DNA of 64,000 nt from Acidiferrobacterales bacterium (GTDB lineage Bacteria; Pseudomonadota; Gammaproteobacteria; Arenicellales; Poriferihabitantaceae): NCBI GenBank assembly GCA_019633985.1, contig JAHQWE010000061.1, forward strand, positions 1 to 64,000, read 5' to 3'. A model generated the notes under the pieces. The model did not search any database. It was given only the letters and a program-made list of their open reading frames with translations, and was not told the origin of the DNA. Made by a program: the position numbers and the translations under genes. Positions 1-8,396 of the stretch are shown piece by piece; positions within the stretch are counted from its first letter, which is position 1; each line of letters starts with the position of its first letter.

Positions 1-338
1 CTGGCGCAAATCGTCCAGGTTAAACATTGCATCGGGAGCGCGTTTCGACACTCGAAAATCAACGGCATACACGCGGACATTTTTCTAACGCGATCAAGCG
101 GGTATTTGATGTCGACACCGTTCTGCTGCGGAACTGTTGCCATTTTGGCAGCGTCTTGCGTGCAGAACGTAATCTGGCTAGCAGTATTCCAAACCTCATA
201 CTCGTTGATATTTCTTTTTACTTGTTCATCTCCACCAGCTTCCATGGCGTTTAACATTTCTAGGGGAATTTGGCGCTGATTGTCTCCCGTAGCCGCGGAC
301 TCTTCTTTCCCTGCCTTGTTAATATATTTGATTTTCAT
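1..338 (-). CDS. Partial CDS of unknown function, probably frameshifted
   Basis: An open minus-strand frame starts with ATG at 338 (MKIKYINKAGKEES...) and runs off the left edge. About 84 residues look like ordinary protein, ending near YPLDRVRK. At the A5 run (plus-strand T5, 80-84) the frame then becomes cysteine- and methionine-rich and unnatural, while the neighbouring frame reads smoothly (NVRVYAVDFRVSKRAPDAM...). This suggests a one-base loss in the homopolymer: a real pseudogene, a sequence error or a -1 slip. I do not recognise the family. No strong ribosome binding site precedes the ATG. The frame stays open upstream to a TAG near 470 but has no better start. Confidence 0.45.
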   Translation of the reverse strand, partial: MKIKYINKAGKEESAATGDNQRQIPLEMLNAMEAGGDEQVKRNINEYEVWNTASQITFCTQDAAKMATVPQQNGVDIKYPLDRVRKMSACMPLIFECRNALPMQCLTWTICA

Positions 339-1030
339 TGACGCAGTCTCGCTAAAATGTATGCGCTTACAGTTTAGATTGAATTTATGGCCTCGGTCAA
401 ACAAAAACAGAGTCTTAGCAAACAATCTCAGAAATATTTGCCAGCAGGTTTTTCTAGCAATTTGTATTAGCTAAAAAACTGTTAGAAAGCGCGGATGAGA
501 TTTAACTAGGTACCAAAATACGGCAAGGAAGCAGAAAAGAGCATTGACAATCCATCACCCGATGAAAGCGGCATGTCCTTGATGGATAGTCTTCTCTATA
601 CAGGTAGGAAATATGTTGTCGTGAGATCACTATCTGCTGAGAGAGTGTCTGAACTTAGCGATTAGATCTTTTCTTTATGGCATTGGAAGAAAAATATCGC
701 GTTGATATTTTATTGGGCTCTCACTAGAACATATATGGAAAATCAATGTCGGGGCTAGGTCTTTCGCGTTCACTGCCTCAGACAACTAGACTACGCATTC
801 ACTGCAACTCGCAGAATCTTTTTTGGTTACTGTCTTCTTCTGCTTTTACCCTCGTGATCAGCACGTTCACTAACATACAGCCGTAACTGAATGTCTAGCC
901 GGAAGCGGTCTCTCGACCTGGACCAAATTCCCTAACAGATGCTTGAGTGTTCTAAACTAAACATTCGCCTAATGCCGGACATCTTTTTTGCGCTTCGCTT
1001 CCGGTTGGCTAACTCACAATTCACTATCGT
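339..1030. other. Gene-poor stretch, no supported gene
   Basis: About 690 bp without a convincing gene between the partial left-edge gene and the stress protein. It holds one short broken frame (495-665) and a long-range inverted repeat, AGCCGGAAGCG at 897-907 against CGCTTCCGGTT at 996-1006 (10 of 11 positions pair). I see no tRNA, transposase or clear terminator. It could be decayed sequence beside the apparently damaged left-edge gene. Confidence 0.4.
495..665 (+). pseudogene. Short broken ORF with early in-frame TAG
   Basis: Reading from ATG 495, an amber codon at 507-509 interrupts the frame after four codons. About 51 sense codons then follow to TAG 663-665, with fairly natural composition (VPKYGKEAEKSID... 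and GRKYVVVRSLSAERVSEL). It may be the tail of a decayed gene, but chance is a real alternative for so short a frame. No family is recognised. Confidence 0.15.
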
Positions 1031-1441
1031 CTAACGAATTACCAAAACAGAGCAAGATGCATGGCGTACAACTTTGGCAGCTGTAGAGCCAAGGAAGTAT
1101 TTCTGATGTTTAGGCTGGTGGGAAGCGACAATGATCAGATCAGCGCCATTTTCCTCGGCGACACCAAGAATTGTTTGATACGGAGGGCCAACGCGCACTT
1201 CAACGTCTACCTCGACGCTGGTGGACGCGGCGAGCGCTTTCAATTTTTCCAAAGAGTCTTGAACCGATTTATCCAGAGTGCCACGCGGTAGTTCAACCGC
1301 TGCCCAGCTTGGAATATTTTCGACCACATTCAGCAACACAATCTTAGAGTCGTTACTAGCGTGCGTAGATGCATGATCAACCAGCGAATCAATTTTCGCT
1401 ACGTTACCTAAATCAACTGGAATAAGAATAGATTTGTACAA
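1031..1441 (-). CDS. Universal stress protein, UspA family
   Basis: A single-domain UspA protein of 136 aa, normal length for the family, cytoplasmic. It starts MYKSILIPVDLG, the typical first strand, and ends with GSTAAKVVRHASCSVLVIR, matching the C-terminal GSxxxxVxxxAxCxVLVxR signature. The glycines usually found early in the ATP-binding loop (GxxG before the GS) are replaced by SHQPKHQ, so nucleotide binding is uncertain. The start codon is TTG at 1441-1439, supported by a strong GAGGAGG ribosome binding site just upstream. It lies downstream of, and in the same direction as, the GMC oxidoreductase, with about 100 bp between them. Known UspA proteins act in stress survival; the specific role here cannot be inferred. 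Confidence 0.9.
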   Translation of the reverse strand: MYKSILIPVDLGNVAKIDSLVDHASTHASNDSKIVLLNVVENIPSWAAVELPRGTLDKSVQDSLEKLKALAASTSVEVDVEVRVGPPYQTILGVAEENGADLIIVASHQPKHQKYFLGSTAAKVVRHASCSVLVIR

Positions 1442-1541
1442 AGAGATTCCTCCTCTAAATAGTTAAGCGAAAATGACATTCATAATCAGGAGTTCGATTC
1501 CCGGTATCGTACCAGAGGTAACTACCTTGCCCGCGAATCCG

Positions 1542-3140
1542 CTAGGTCTTTTCTACCAAAATCATGTCAGCGGCCTTTTCCGCAATCATAATGGTCGGTG
1601 CATTAGTATTGCCGGACACTATTTCTGGCATGATCGACGCGTCGGCAATTCTTAGTCCTTCGATTCCATGAACGCGCAGTTGAGGATCAACCACCGCGGC
1701 ATCGTCCGTTCCCATCTTACAGGTAGACGTGGGATGATAAATCGTCTGACTGTGGCGACGCGCCGCGTCGAGGAGTTCCTCGTCGCTTTGATATTCGCGC
1801 CCCGGCACGTATTCATCGATGACACAATGACGAAGAGCGGGTGCCTCGGCAATTCGACGTGCTACCTTGATACCGCCGACCGCCACTTCGCAATCTCGAT
1901 CGTCAGATAAGTAGTTAGGGTAAATTTTCGGATAAGCCATCGGATCATTGGACTCGACCACTACTTCGCCACGGCTGAAAGGTCGCAGTTGACACACTGA
2001 TGACGTAAATGCCGAAAACGGATGTACACCATCCCCGGGCTTGTCGGCCGAAAGCGGCTGCATATGGAACTGGATATCCGGACGCTCAACATTTTCACTG
2101 GAACGCGTAAATATCGCCACCTGACTTGCCGCGAGCGTCAGCGGACCCGTGCGCGTGAGCATATACTGCATGCCAACCTTCATACGTTTTAACGGGTTGT
2201 TTAATTCATCATTCAGTGTGTGCTTGTTGGTCTTGAATACCAGGCGTATCTGAAGATGATCCTGCAAATTTTTACCGACGCCGGGCAGAGCGTGGTGAGT
2301 TTCGATACCGGCCTGCTGCAGTGATGCTGGATCACCGACGCCGGAATTCTGCAAAATTTGCGGTGAATTAATGGCGCCAGCACTGAGAATGACCTCGGCA
2401 CTCACATTGGCAGTGTCAGTTTTATCCCCACGTCGATAATTGACTCCCACAACACGCTTGCCATCGAAAACAAGACTGGTGACCTGGGCGCGGGTAACAA
2501 CACTGAGATTGGTGCGGCCTTTAGCGGGACGAAGAAAACTTTTCGCGGTACTCCAACGAAATCCGTTATAGGCAGTTTGTTGAAAATAACCGACCCCTTC
2601 TTGTTTGTCACCATTATAGTCATCGTTCAGGGGTATACCTATTTCGGTTGCAGCTTGAACGAAATGTTCTGCAATCGGGCGTCGCAGTCGCAAGTCAGAC
2701 ACTTTTTGTGGCCCACCGGTGGCATGAAATGCATCGGCACCGCGCGAATTATCTTCTGATTTTTTAAAGTAGGGCAGTACGTCCTCAAAAGCCCACCCCG
2801 GATTGCCGAGCTCGGCCCAGCGATCATAGTCTTCAGGCTGTCCGCGCACGTAGAGCAAACCGTTCAGTGCGCTGGATCCGCCTAGAACCTTACCGCGCGG
2901 CCACTGCAACTGACGGTTGTGGATACCGGGATCGGGTTCTGTCATGTAACACCAGTCGAATGCTGGATTGTGCATGGTTTTGAAATAACCAACTGGGATA
3001 TGCAGCCAAGGGCTGAAGTCCTTGCCACCGGCCTCGAGCAACAGCACTTTGTTCGCCGGATTCGCTGACAGCCGATTAGCGAGAACGCAGCCAGCAGATC
3101 CGGCGCCAACGACGATATAATCGAATTGATTCACGTGCAC
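1542..3140 (-). CDS. GMC family FAD oxidoreductase (choline/alcohol dehydrogenase type)
   Basis: A flavoprotein of 532 aa, full length for bacterial choline- and alcohol-dehydrogenase-like GMC enzymes. It shows the N-terminal dinucleotide fold (YIVVGAGSAGCVLANRL), GMC signature 1 (PRGKVLGGSSALNGLLYVRG), signature 2 (GAINSPQILQNSGVG) and the C-terminal catalytic His region (HPTSTCKMG, then GNTNAPTIMIAEK). It should oxidise an alcohol using FAD; the substrate cannot be read from sequence. The start is GTG, at 3140 or, more in line with the family (MNQFDYIVVGAG), at 3134. It is divergent from the TRAP operon across a 330 bp region with concentric inverted repeats, so the two may be co-regulated and the TRAP solute may be related to the substrate (inference). 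Confidence 0.93.
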   Translation of the reverse strand: MHVNQFDYIVVGAGSAGCVLANRLSANPANKVLLLEAGGKDFSPWLHIPVGYFKTMHNPAFDWCYMTEPDPGIHNRQLQWPRGKVLGGSSALNGLLYVRGQPEDYDRWAELGNPGWAFEDVLPYFKKSEDNSRGADAFHATGGPQKVSDLRLRRPIAEHFVQAATEIGIPLNDDYNGDKQEGVGYFQQTAYNGFRWSTAKSFLRPAKGRTNLSVVTRAQVTSLVFDGKRVVGVNYRRGDKTDTANVSAEVILSAGAINSPQILQNSGVGDPASLQQAGIETHHALPGVGKNLQDHLQIRLVFKTNKHTLNDELNNPLKRMKVGMQYMLTRTGPLTLAASQVAIFTRSSENVERPDIQFHMQPLSADKPGDGVHPFSAFTSSVCQLRPFSRGEVVVESNDPMAYPKIYPNYLSDDRDCEVAVGGIKVARRIAEAPALRHCVIDEYVPGREYQSDEELLDAARRHSQTIYHPTSTCKMGTDDAAVVDPQLRVHGIEGLRIADASIMPEIVSGNTNAPTIMIAEKAADMILVEKT

Positions 3141-3304
3141 CCTATAGGTAGTATGTTTCGATTCAACGATACAATAAGTGCCGCTAAAATGGAACTATTA
3201 TTCTTGTTTAAGGCTAATTAACGAATTATTACGTTAGCACTTCCGTAAACTCTACCTACCCTGTCCTCTCAGGTAAAATAAATATGGTTTAAACTCTGTT
3301 ACTC

Positions 3305-3362
3305 ATCGATAAAAAGCTGTAACATCGAGACCGGAAGTCTCATTTAAACTAATTTTATCGAT
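3305..3362. promoter_or_regulatory. Concentric inverted repeats upstream of the TRAP operon
   Basis: A perfect 10 bp inverted repeat, ATCGATAAAA (3305-3314) and TTTTATCGAT (3353-3362), surrounds a second inverted repeat, GAGAC-CGGAA-GTCTC (3327-3341). Both have nearly the same centre (about 3334). It lies in the 3141-3473 gap between the divergent GMC gene and the TRAP binding-protein gene; nothing else stands out in that gap. The symmetry suggests a site for a dimeric or tetrameric regulator. The IclR regulator encoded at 7237 is a natural candidate (inference). An RNA hairpin is the alternative. Confidence 0.45.
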
Positions 3363-3473
3363 TTCCAGCATTGAATATTGGGGTCGGATTACCGACCCTA
3401 TAAGCTCCGGGGCGCTGCCTTCAACCTCGCGACGCAAAAAAACGAAGGCTTTCTTAACCAAGTAGGAGTAGAT

Positions 3474-4571
3474 ATGATCAAACTAAAATCTGTAGCTGCC
3501 GGTGCAGCGGCCTTAGCCCTCATGGCATCTTCTGCCGTGTCGGCTGAAAAGGTCTTACGTATCCAGTCGGTGCTTCCGACCTCAGCTGACGAAGTCGTTA
3601 TGTTGAAGGAGTTCGGTAAAGACGTTGCCGCACTAACCGATGGCTCGTTAACCGTCGAAGTTTTACCGGCTGGCGCTGTTGTCGGTCCACGAGACATCAT
3701 TGACGCGGTCGACGCGGGCCTGGTCGAAGGTGGTTTTGCCTGGACACACTACTGGGGTGGTAAGCACGTTGCCGCTAACTTGTTTGGTGCGCCTGTCGCG
3801 GGTGCTGGTGTAGGCCTCGATAACATTGCATTCCTGAGCTGGTTCCAGTATGGCGGTGGTAAAGAGCTGTATGACCGTTTGTGGGATGAAATGGGCGTAA
3901 ACGTCAAAGGTTTCATGCTGCAACCAGTAGGTCCTGAAGCGCTTGGCTGGTTTCCAAAGCCAATCAAATCAATGGATGACTTCCGTAAACTACGCTTCCG
4001 TGCTCCTCCGGGTATGGTTGGCGCAGCATACGCTGAAGTTGGAGTTCCTGCAGTTGCTATGGGCGGCGGCGACATCCTGCCAGCACTTGAGAAAGGCACA
4101 ATCGACGCAGCTGAGTGGTGTTGCCCGAAGCCTGACTCGGTGTTCGGTTTCCAGAAAGTGCTCAAGCACTACTACCTCCAGGGACTTCACCAGGTCACAG
4201 TAAACGCTGACATGTATGTGAATGGTGATTTCTACAAATCGTTAAGCCCGATTGAGCAGAAAGCACTGGAAGTTGCAGCTAACGCATCTCTGTCAAAGTC
4301 CTTGTCCTATCGAATCTATGAGAACGGTAAGGCACTGAAAGATCTCACAGATAACCATGGTGTTATTCTGGAAGATACGCCAGCAGATTACTTCACTGAG
4401 TACATGGCGGCTGCTAAGAAGTCTCTTGAAGCTGCTTCGGCGGAAAATGAGTTCTTCGCAGAAGTTTGGCAGTCTCAAAAAGACTTCGCCGATACCGTAG
4501 TACCATTCTGGTCAGGTGCTCAAACCTCGAACGCAAGTTTGGGTCGCGCACACGCAGATTCACTGAAGTAA
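3474..4571 (+). CDS. TRAP transporter substrate-binding protein (DctP family)
   Basis: A periplasmic solute receptor of 365 aa when started at ATG 3474, which has an AGGAG box 7 bases upstream and opens with a Sec signal peptide (MIKLKSVAAGAAALALMASS, cleavage after AVSA). An in-frame start at 3378 would add 32 residues before the signal and is unlikely. Typical DctP landmarks are the strand KVLRIQSVLPTSADE after the signal, RKLRFRAPPG in the middle (the ligand carboxylate-binding arginine region) and GGGDILPALEKGTIDAAEW. The last pattern, followed by WCCPKPD, is like the TakP/FcbT branch that binds 2-oxo acids or aromatic acids. The fused permease follows after a strong hairpin. Confidence 0.93.
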   Translation: MIKLKSVAAGAAALALMASSAVSAEKVLRIQSVLPTSADEVVMLKEFGKDVAALTDGSLTVEVLPAGAVVGPRDIIDAVDAGLVEGGFAWTHYWGGKHVAANLFGAPVAGAGVGLDNIAFLSWFQYGGGKELYDRLWDEMGVNVKGFMLQPVGPEALGWFPKPIKSMDDFRKLRFRAPPGMVGAAYAEVGVPAVAMGGGDILPALEKGTIDAAEWCCPKPDSVFGFQKVLKHYYLQGLHQVTVNADMYVNGDFYKSLSPIEQKALEVAANASLSKSLSYRIYENGKALKDLTDNHGVILEDTPADYFTEYMAAAKKSLEAASAENEFFAEVWQSQKDFADTVVPFWSGAQTSNASLGRAHADSLK

Positions 4572-4577
4572 AAAAAT

Positions 4578-4612
4578 CTTCGATGCGGGGCCTTCATGGC
4601 CTCGCATCGAAG
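4578..4612 (+). promoter_or_regulatory. Strong intercistronic hairpin between TRAP binding protein and permease
   Basis: A 15 bp stem with a 5-base loop: CTTCGATGCGGGGCC, TTCAT, GGCCTCGCATCGAAG, with one G-T wobble. No T-run follows, so it is more likely an RNA-stabilising or partial-attenuation element than a full terminator. Such hairpins are common after binding-protein genes, where the receptor is made in excess over the permease. Confidence 0.7.
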
Positions 4613-4648
4613 TGTCTATAAAGGGCATAAGCCCAATCTAAATAATGA

Positions 4649-4665
4649 GTGCCCAAAAAGGGCAC
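4649..4665 (+). promoter_or_regulatory. Small hairpin just upstream of the permease ribosome binding site
   Basis: GTGCCC-AAAAA-GGGCAC forms a perfect 6 bp stem that ends about 10 bases before the GAGGAG box of the permease gene. A smaller GGGC-ATAA-GCCC stem lies at 4623-4634. They could tune translation of the permease; function is inferred only from position. Confidence 0.35.
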
Positions 4666-4688
4666 AAGCATCATAGAGGAGAATGGAC

Positions 4689-7163
4689 ATGGCTGAAGAA
4701 GAGGTAAATCCGGAAGATCTCGAGATTGCGGACGAACTAATCGCGGAACGTCGTGCTGAGGCACCCGGGGAAACGCCAGAGGATATGACCTCCTGGCAGC
4801 GTCCTATTACGGCAGCCATTGATATACTTAATTACCGAGCAGGCCAGATTATTGCGCTGCTTATGGTGCCACTCATTGCGGTAGTGGTGCTCGAAGTCAT
4901 TTCACGAAATGCATTTGCTATCTTGCAAAATGCAGGGTTCGAAGATCTTGCCCGAACTCTCGGACTTGGCCCCACTCTCTGGGTGTATGACACCAGTCGT
5001 ATGATCGCTGGGGTCTTGTTTATGGCAGGTGCAGGTTATGGCCTGATGCGCGGGGTTCATATACGCGCTGACTTTCTATATCGAAATTGGTCGGCAAAGA
5101 CACAAGCAACAGTGGACGCAACACTGTATCTCTTGTTCTTTATGCCTTCGATGATCTTCTTTACCGTTATCGCTTCGGAGTTCTGGTGGCTCGCCTATTC
5201 CCGAGGTGAAACCATGCAAGTCGATAGCGCCTGGGGACCACTATTGTGGCCAGCGCGCCTGGCGATGCCAATCGGTGGCGTGCTCTTGATGTTGCAGGGT
5301 ATTCCGGAAATTTTCCGTGCATTTCATAAGATGGGTAAAGAGCGGGAACGCTGGTTTGTTCGAGCTTTGCCAATCTATCTGATCGGGCTGATATGGCTCA
5401 ATCTGGCTGTGTTCGCACCGGACATCGTACCTGGCGGCGCAGCGTTTTCCGATCTGATGTCTGCGCGACCGAATCTAGACAAGGCTACCATTGGTCTGAT
5501 CATGCTGGGTGCCATGCTATTCGTGATCTTTATTGGATTTCCCATTTCGTTCACGTTGATCTTCCTTGCCTTTGTTTTCGGCATTTGGGGTGCCAACTTT
5601 AAGTTGACCACGCTGCTGATGACACTGAACATCAATTCCACCATGTTGAATGATCAACTCATGGCGGTGCCGCTGTTTGTTCTCATGGGAATCGTAATGG
5701 AAGCAGCGGGTTTGATGGATCGACTGTTCGCATCTATTCAGATGATTATGTCGCGAGTCCGAGGCGCGCTATTCATTGCGGTACTGATCGTCTCTACAAT
5801 TTTTGCAGCAGCAACAGGTATTGTAGGTGCTTCGGTGACCCTGCTGGGAATCATGGCAGGCGCGACTATGAGCCGTTCTGGCTACAATGTTCAGCTAGCA
5901 GCGGGAACCATCACCGCGGGTGGCACATTGGGTATATTGATCCCGCCGTCGATTATGCTGATCGTTATGGGCCCTGTGCTGGAAGTATCAACACTTGATC
6001 TCTTCCGTGCGGCCTTTATCCCCGGTGCCATGCTTGCATCCCTTTACCTGCTCTACACACTCGGGCGATGCTGGTTGAATCCAGATCTTGGCCCAATTCT
6101 GGCGGAAGAAGACCAACCCAAAACTTCTGCATTTTATGGTGCCGAAGTCGCGCTGATTTGTTTGGGCGTTTTGACCGTTTGCCGGGTTTTTGGTCTGGCG
6201 ATGGGCGGCGCTTTTGGCGGTCTGATTCCTTTTGGCGGCTTGTTCGCGCTAATGGTTATAGGCGCCATTGCGTACGCTGCTTACCGCCGACTGAATGTAC
6301 TCAGGATCGTGTTGCCGATCGCAGTTCTGTTCCACCTCTATATGATCGCAGTGAATATGGGCGAGGACGGTAGTCTACCGATCTGGTCAATTACCTTTGC
6401 TGCATTCACTGTGCTGCTTGCGTACCTTGGGAGACCAATTTATAGCGCCGCGGCTGAGAGCGAGTTCCGCTTTTCAGAGCTTTGGGATGAGTTCTTTGCA
6501 GGGTTGATGCCGCCAACGATCTTGATTTCGTTTGCTTTAGGATCCATTCTTCTTGGCATCGCAACACCCGCTGAAGCGGCGGCAATGGGTGCCTTTGGCG
6601 CTATTCTGCTATCGATCATTTACCGTAAATTCACCATTCCGAGTTTCTTTGACAGTTTGATCAAAGCGCTCGAAATCACGGTATTGATTATGTTCCTGGT
6701 CGCCGCATCCAATTTCTTCGGTGCTGAGTTTAGTGCGCTGGGTACACCGAAGATGATGACTGAGATTCTACTTGGTCTCGACATGTCGCCGTATCTGATC
6801 TTAATTCTGATCATGGCGCTGATCTTTCTTCTGGGGTGGCCGTTGGAATGGGTACCCATTGTATTGATCGTGGTACCCATCTTACTTCCGACAGTTGAGG
6901 CGTTGGATATCCATGGTTTAGATCGATACAACTTGATGGTCTGGTTTGGCATATTAGTGGCGGTAAATCTGCAGACAGCCTGGCTATCTCCACCGGTCGC
7001 TTTGTCAGCCTACTTCCTAAAGGGCGTTGTGCCAAATTGGGATCTCAAGGACATCTACCTAGGAATGATGCAGTTCATGTTGATTCAACTTGTTGGTCTT
7101 ATCTTGCTGTTTATGTTTCCGCAGCTGGTGCTCTGGCTACCAAAAGTTATGTCAGGTGGATAA
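4689..7163 (+). CDS. TRAP transporter fused small/large permease (DctQM type)
   Basis: An inner-membrane permease that uses the cation gradient to import the solute delivered by the upstream receptor. The acidic N-terminus (about 40 aa) is cytoplasmic. Roughly residues 45-210 form the four-helix DctQ part (ISRNAFAI, then a Trp-rich region); the rest is the DctM domain with its conserved glycine- and proline-rich helices (GGTLGILIPPSIMLIVMGP; ATPAEAAAMGAFGA). The protein is 824 aa, well over the usual 600-680 for a fusion. The surplus lies mid-DctM, about residues 470-590, as several extra hydrophobic helices. ATG 4689 is preferred over ATG 4683 because the GAGGAG box lies 7 bases before it but only 1 base before 4683. 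Confidence 0.92.
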   Translation: MAEEEVNPEDLEIADELIAERRAEAPGETPEDMTSWQRPITAAIDILNYRAGQIIALLMVPLIAVVVLEVISRNAFAILQNAGFEDLARTLGLGPTLWVYDTSRMIAGVLFMAGAGYGLMRGVHIRADFLYRNWSAKTQATVDATLYLLFFMPSMIFFTVIASEFWWLAYSRGETMQVDSAWGPLLWPARLAMPIGGVLLMLQGIPEIFRAFHKMGKERERWFVRALPIYLIGLIWLNLAVFAPDIVPGGAAFSDLMSARPNLDKATIGLIMLGAMLFVIFIGFPISFTLIFLAFVFGIWGANFKLTTLLMTLNINSTMLNDQLMAVPLFVLMGIVMEAAGLMDRLFASIQMIMSRVRGALFIAVLIVSTIFAAATGIVGASVTLLGIMAGATMSRSGYNVQLAAGTITAGGTLGILIPPSIMLIVMGPVLEVSTLDLFRAAFIPGAMLASLYLLYTLGRCWLNPDLGPILAEEDQPKTSAFYGAEVALICLGVLTVCRVFGLAMGGAFGGLIPFGGLFALMVIGAIAYAAYRRLNVLRIVLPIAVLFHLYMIAVNMGEDGSLPIWSITFAAFTVLLAYLGRPIYSAAAESEFRFSELWDEFFAGLMPPTILISFALGSILLGIATPAEAAAMGAFGAILLSIIYRKFTIPSFFDSLIKALEITVLIMFLVAASNFFGAEFSALGTPKMMTEILLGLDMSPYLILILIMALIFLLGWPLEWVPIVLIVVPILLPTVEALDIHGLDRYNLMVWFGILVAVNLQTAWLSPPVALSAYFLKGVVPNWDLKDIYLGMMQFMLIQLVGLILLFMFPQLVLWLPKVMSGG

Positions 7164-7236
7164 CCTATGGCGCAACTTTTCGAACGCAGGTGTCTGGGAC
7201 GCTAGTTTCTTTTCTTGGTAGAGGGTAGCGGCAGGT

Positions 7237-8001
7237 ATGAAACGCGAACGCGGCTCCACAATCGATCGGGTACTGGATATTCTTGACACCGTTGCTGCAT
7301 CGACGAAGCCGCTTAGCGCTACTGACATAAACGAGGTACTCAATCTGCCTAAGGCAACCGCGCATCGACTCTGCGCCAGACTCGAAGCGCGAGGATACCT
7401 ACTCAAGAGAATCGATGGCAAAAGTTATCAGCCCGGCAATTGCCTTTTTGATGTCGCGGTCGGGGTCTTAGCTAACTCTCGATTCAGTGCCACTCGTCAC
7501 GCTATCTTGACCGAATTATCAGAAAAGGTCGGGGAAACCTGCAATATTGCCTATCCGGATGGGCTTTACATGGCCTACTCGGATCGAGTTGAAACTAACG
7601 CGCCGTTGCGGCTGCAGTTTTCGATCGGAATGCGAGTTCCCCTTTACTGCACCGCGAGTGGAAAACTTTACTTAAGTACGCTGCCGAAATCACGACGTAA
7701 GGCGGTGGTTAATAAACTAAAGCTTGAGCGCCGTGCAAAAAACACGATAACCGATCCCGATATGTTGCTCGCCGAAATCGATAATATCGAGCGACAACAG
7801 TTCTCGATAGACAATCAGGAGTTGTACGACGACGTTATCGCGATTGCCGTACCGATTACGGACAAACAAAATCGGTTTTACAGCTCTCTGGCTATTCAGG
7901 CCCCAGTATCACGTATCTCCATCAATCATAGCGATCGCTATCTACCATTTTTGCTTGATGCCGCCAATGAATTAGCGAAGCTCGCTGAAGACGAGGAATA
8001 G
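7237..8001 (+). CDS. IclR family transcriptional regulator
   Basis: A DNA-binding regulator of 254 aa, standard IclR length. The N-terminal winged helix-turn-helix spans about residues 4-65 (STIDRVLDILDTV, then LSATDINEVLNLPKATAHRL, then GYL). The C-terminal effector domain includes VGETCNIAYPDG and FSIGMRVPLYCTASGK, close to the family ligand-pocket signature. It starts with ATG 73 bases after the TRAP permease on the same strand and is probably in that operon or autonomously expressed. IclR regulators usually control an adjacent catabolic operon, so the TRAP operon and the divergent GMC gene are its likely targets (inference). Confidence 0.93.
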   Translation: MKRERGSTIDRVLDILDTVAASTKPLSATDINEVLNLPKATAHRLCARLEARGYLLKRIDGKSYQPGNCLFDVAVGVLANSRFSATRHAILTELSEKVGETCNIAYPDGLYMAYSDRVETNAPLRLQFSIGMRVPLYCTASGKLYLSTLPKSRRKAVVNKLKLERRAKNTITDPDMLLAEIDNIERQQFSIDNQELYDDVIAIAVPITDKQNRFYSSLAIQAPVSRISINHSDRYLPFLLDAANELAKLAEDEE

Positions 8002-8396
8002 GGGAAATTTAACCAAAGCCGCGTCTGATCTAGGAAGTGCGTCGTATGACTTCACTCACACAGAAATTGCCCCATGGGTTTTATTACACAATGTGAACGC
8101 GATAGTTCAAAATGGAAAGCTAGATACCCAAATATCGCAAGCAACGAGTATTCCATACTGATTAGTCTGACACTCCGAAAACATGAGATAGGACCGTAGA
8201 ACAAACCAGCATCAGATTTTTTATCGCGAGCTTGATAATCTCGCCGCAAAAAACATATTCTACCTCTGCCCTTTTTGAATACTTCAAAGGACCAATCTCC
8301 AAGTTGACGATGGCACTACCGCTCGATAAAGTGGGATCTATCATCAGGATAAGCTTGCTATTTCCTCTTCACTCATAACCAACCACAGCAAACGCC
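8002..8396. other. 395 bp intergenic region, nothing firm
   Basis: Between iclR and the alcohol dehydrogenase gene I find no convincing gene. A short weak hairpin, GCGAG-(9)-CTCGC, lies at 8226-8244. Short reading frames on both strands here have no recognisable content. The region must carry the promoter of the downstream dehydrogenase, but I cannot pick a convincing -35/-10 pair. Confidence 0.4.

Noticed and set aside
1482-1514. tRNA-like 3' end: GTTCGATTCC followed by ...ACCA
   Set aside because: The T-arm stem does not pair, the spacing to CCA is one base short and no 5' half with a matching acceptor stem is present.
8052-8344. Minus-strand short frames between iclR and the alcohol dehydrogenase gene
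   Set aside because: No motif, no ribosome binding site and no family resemblance.
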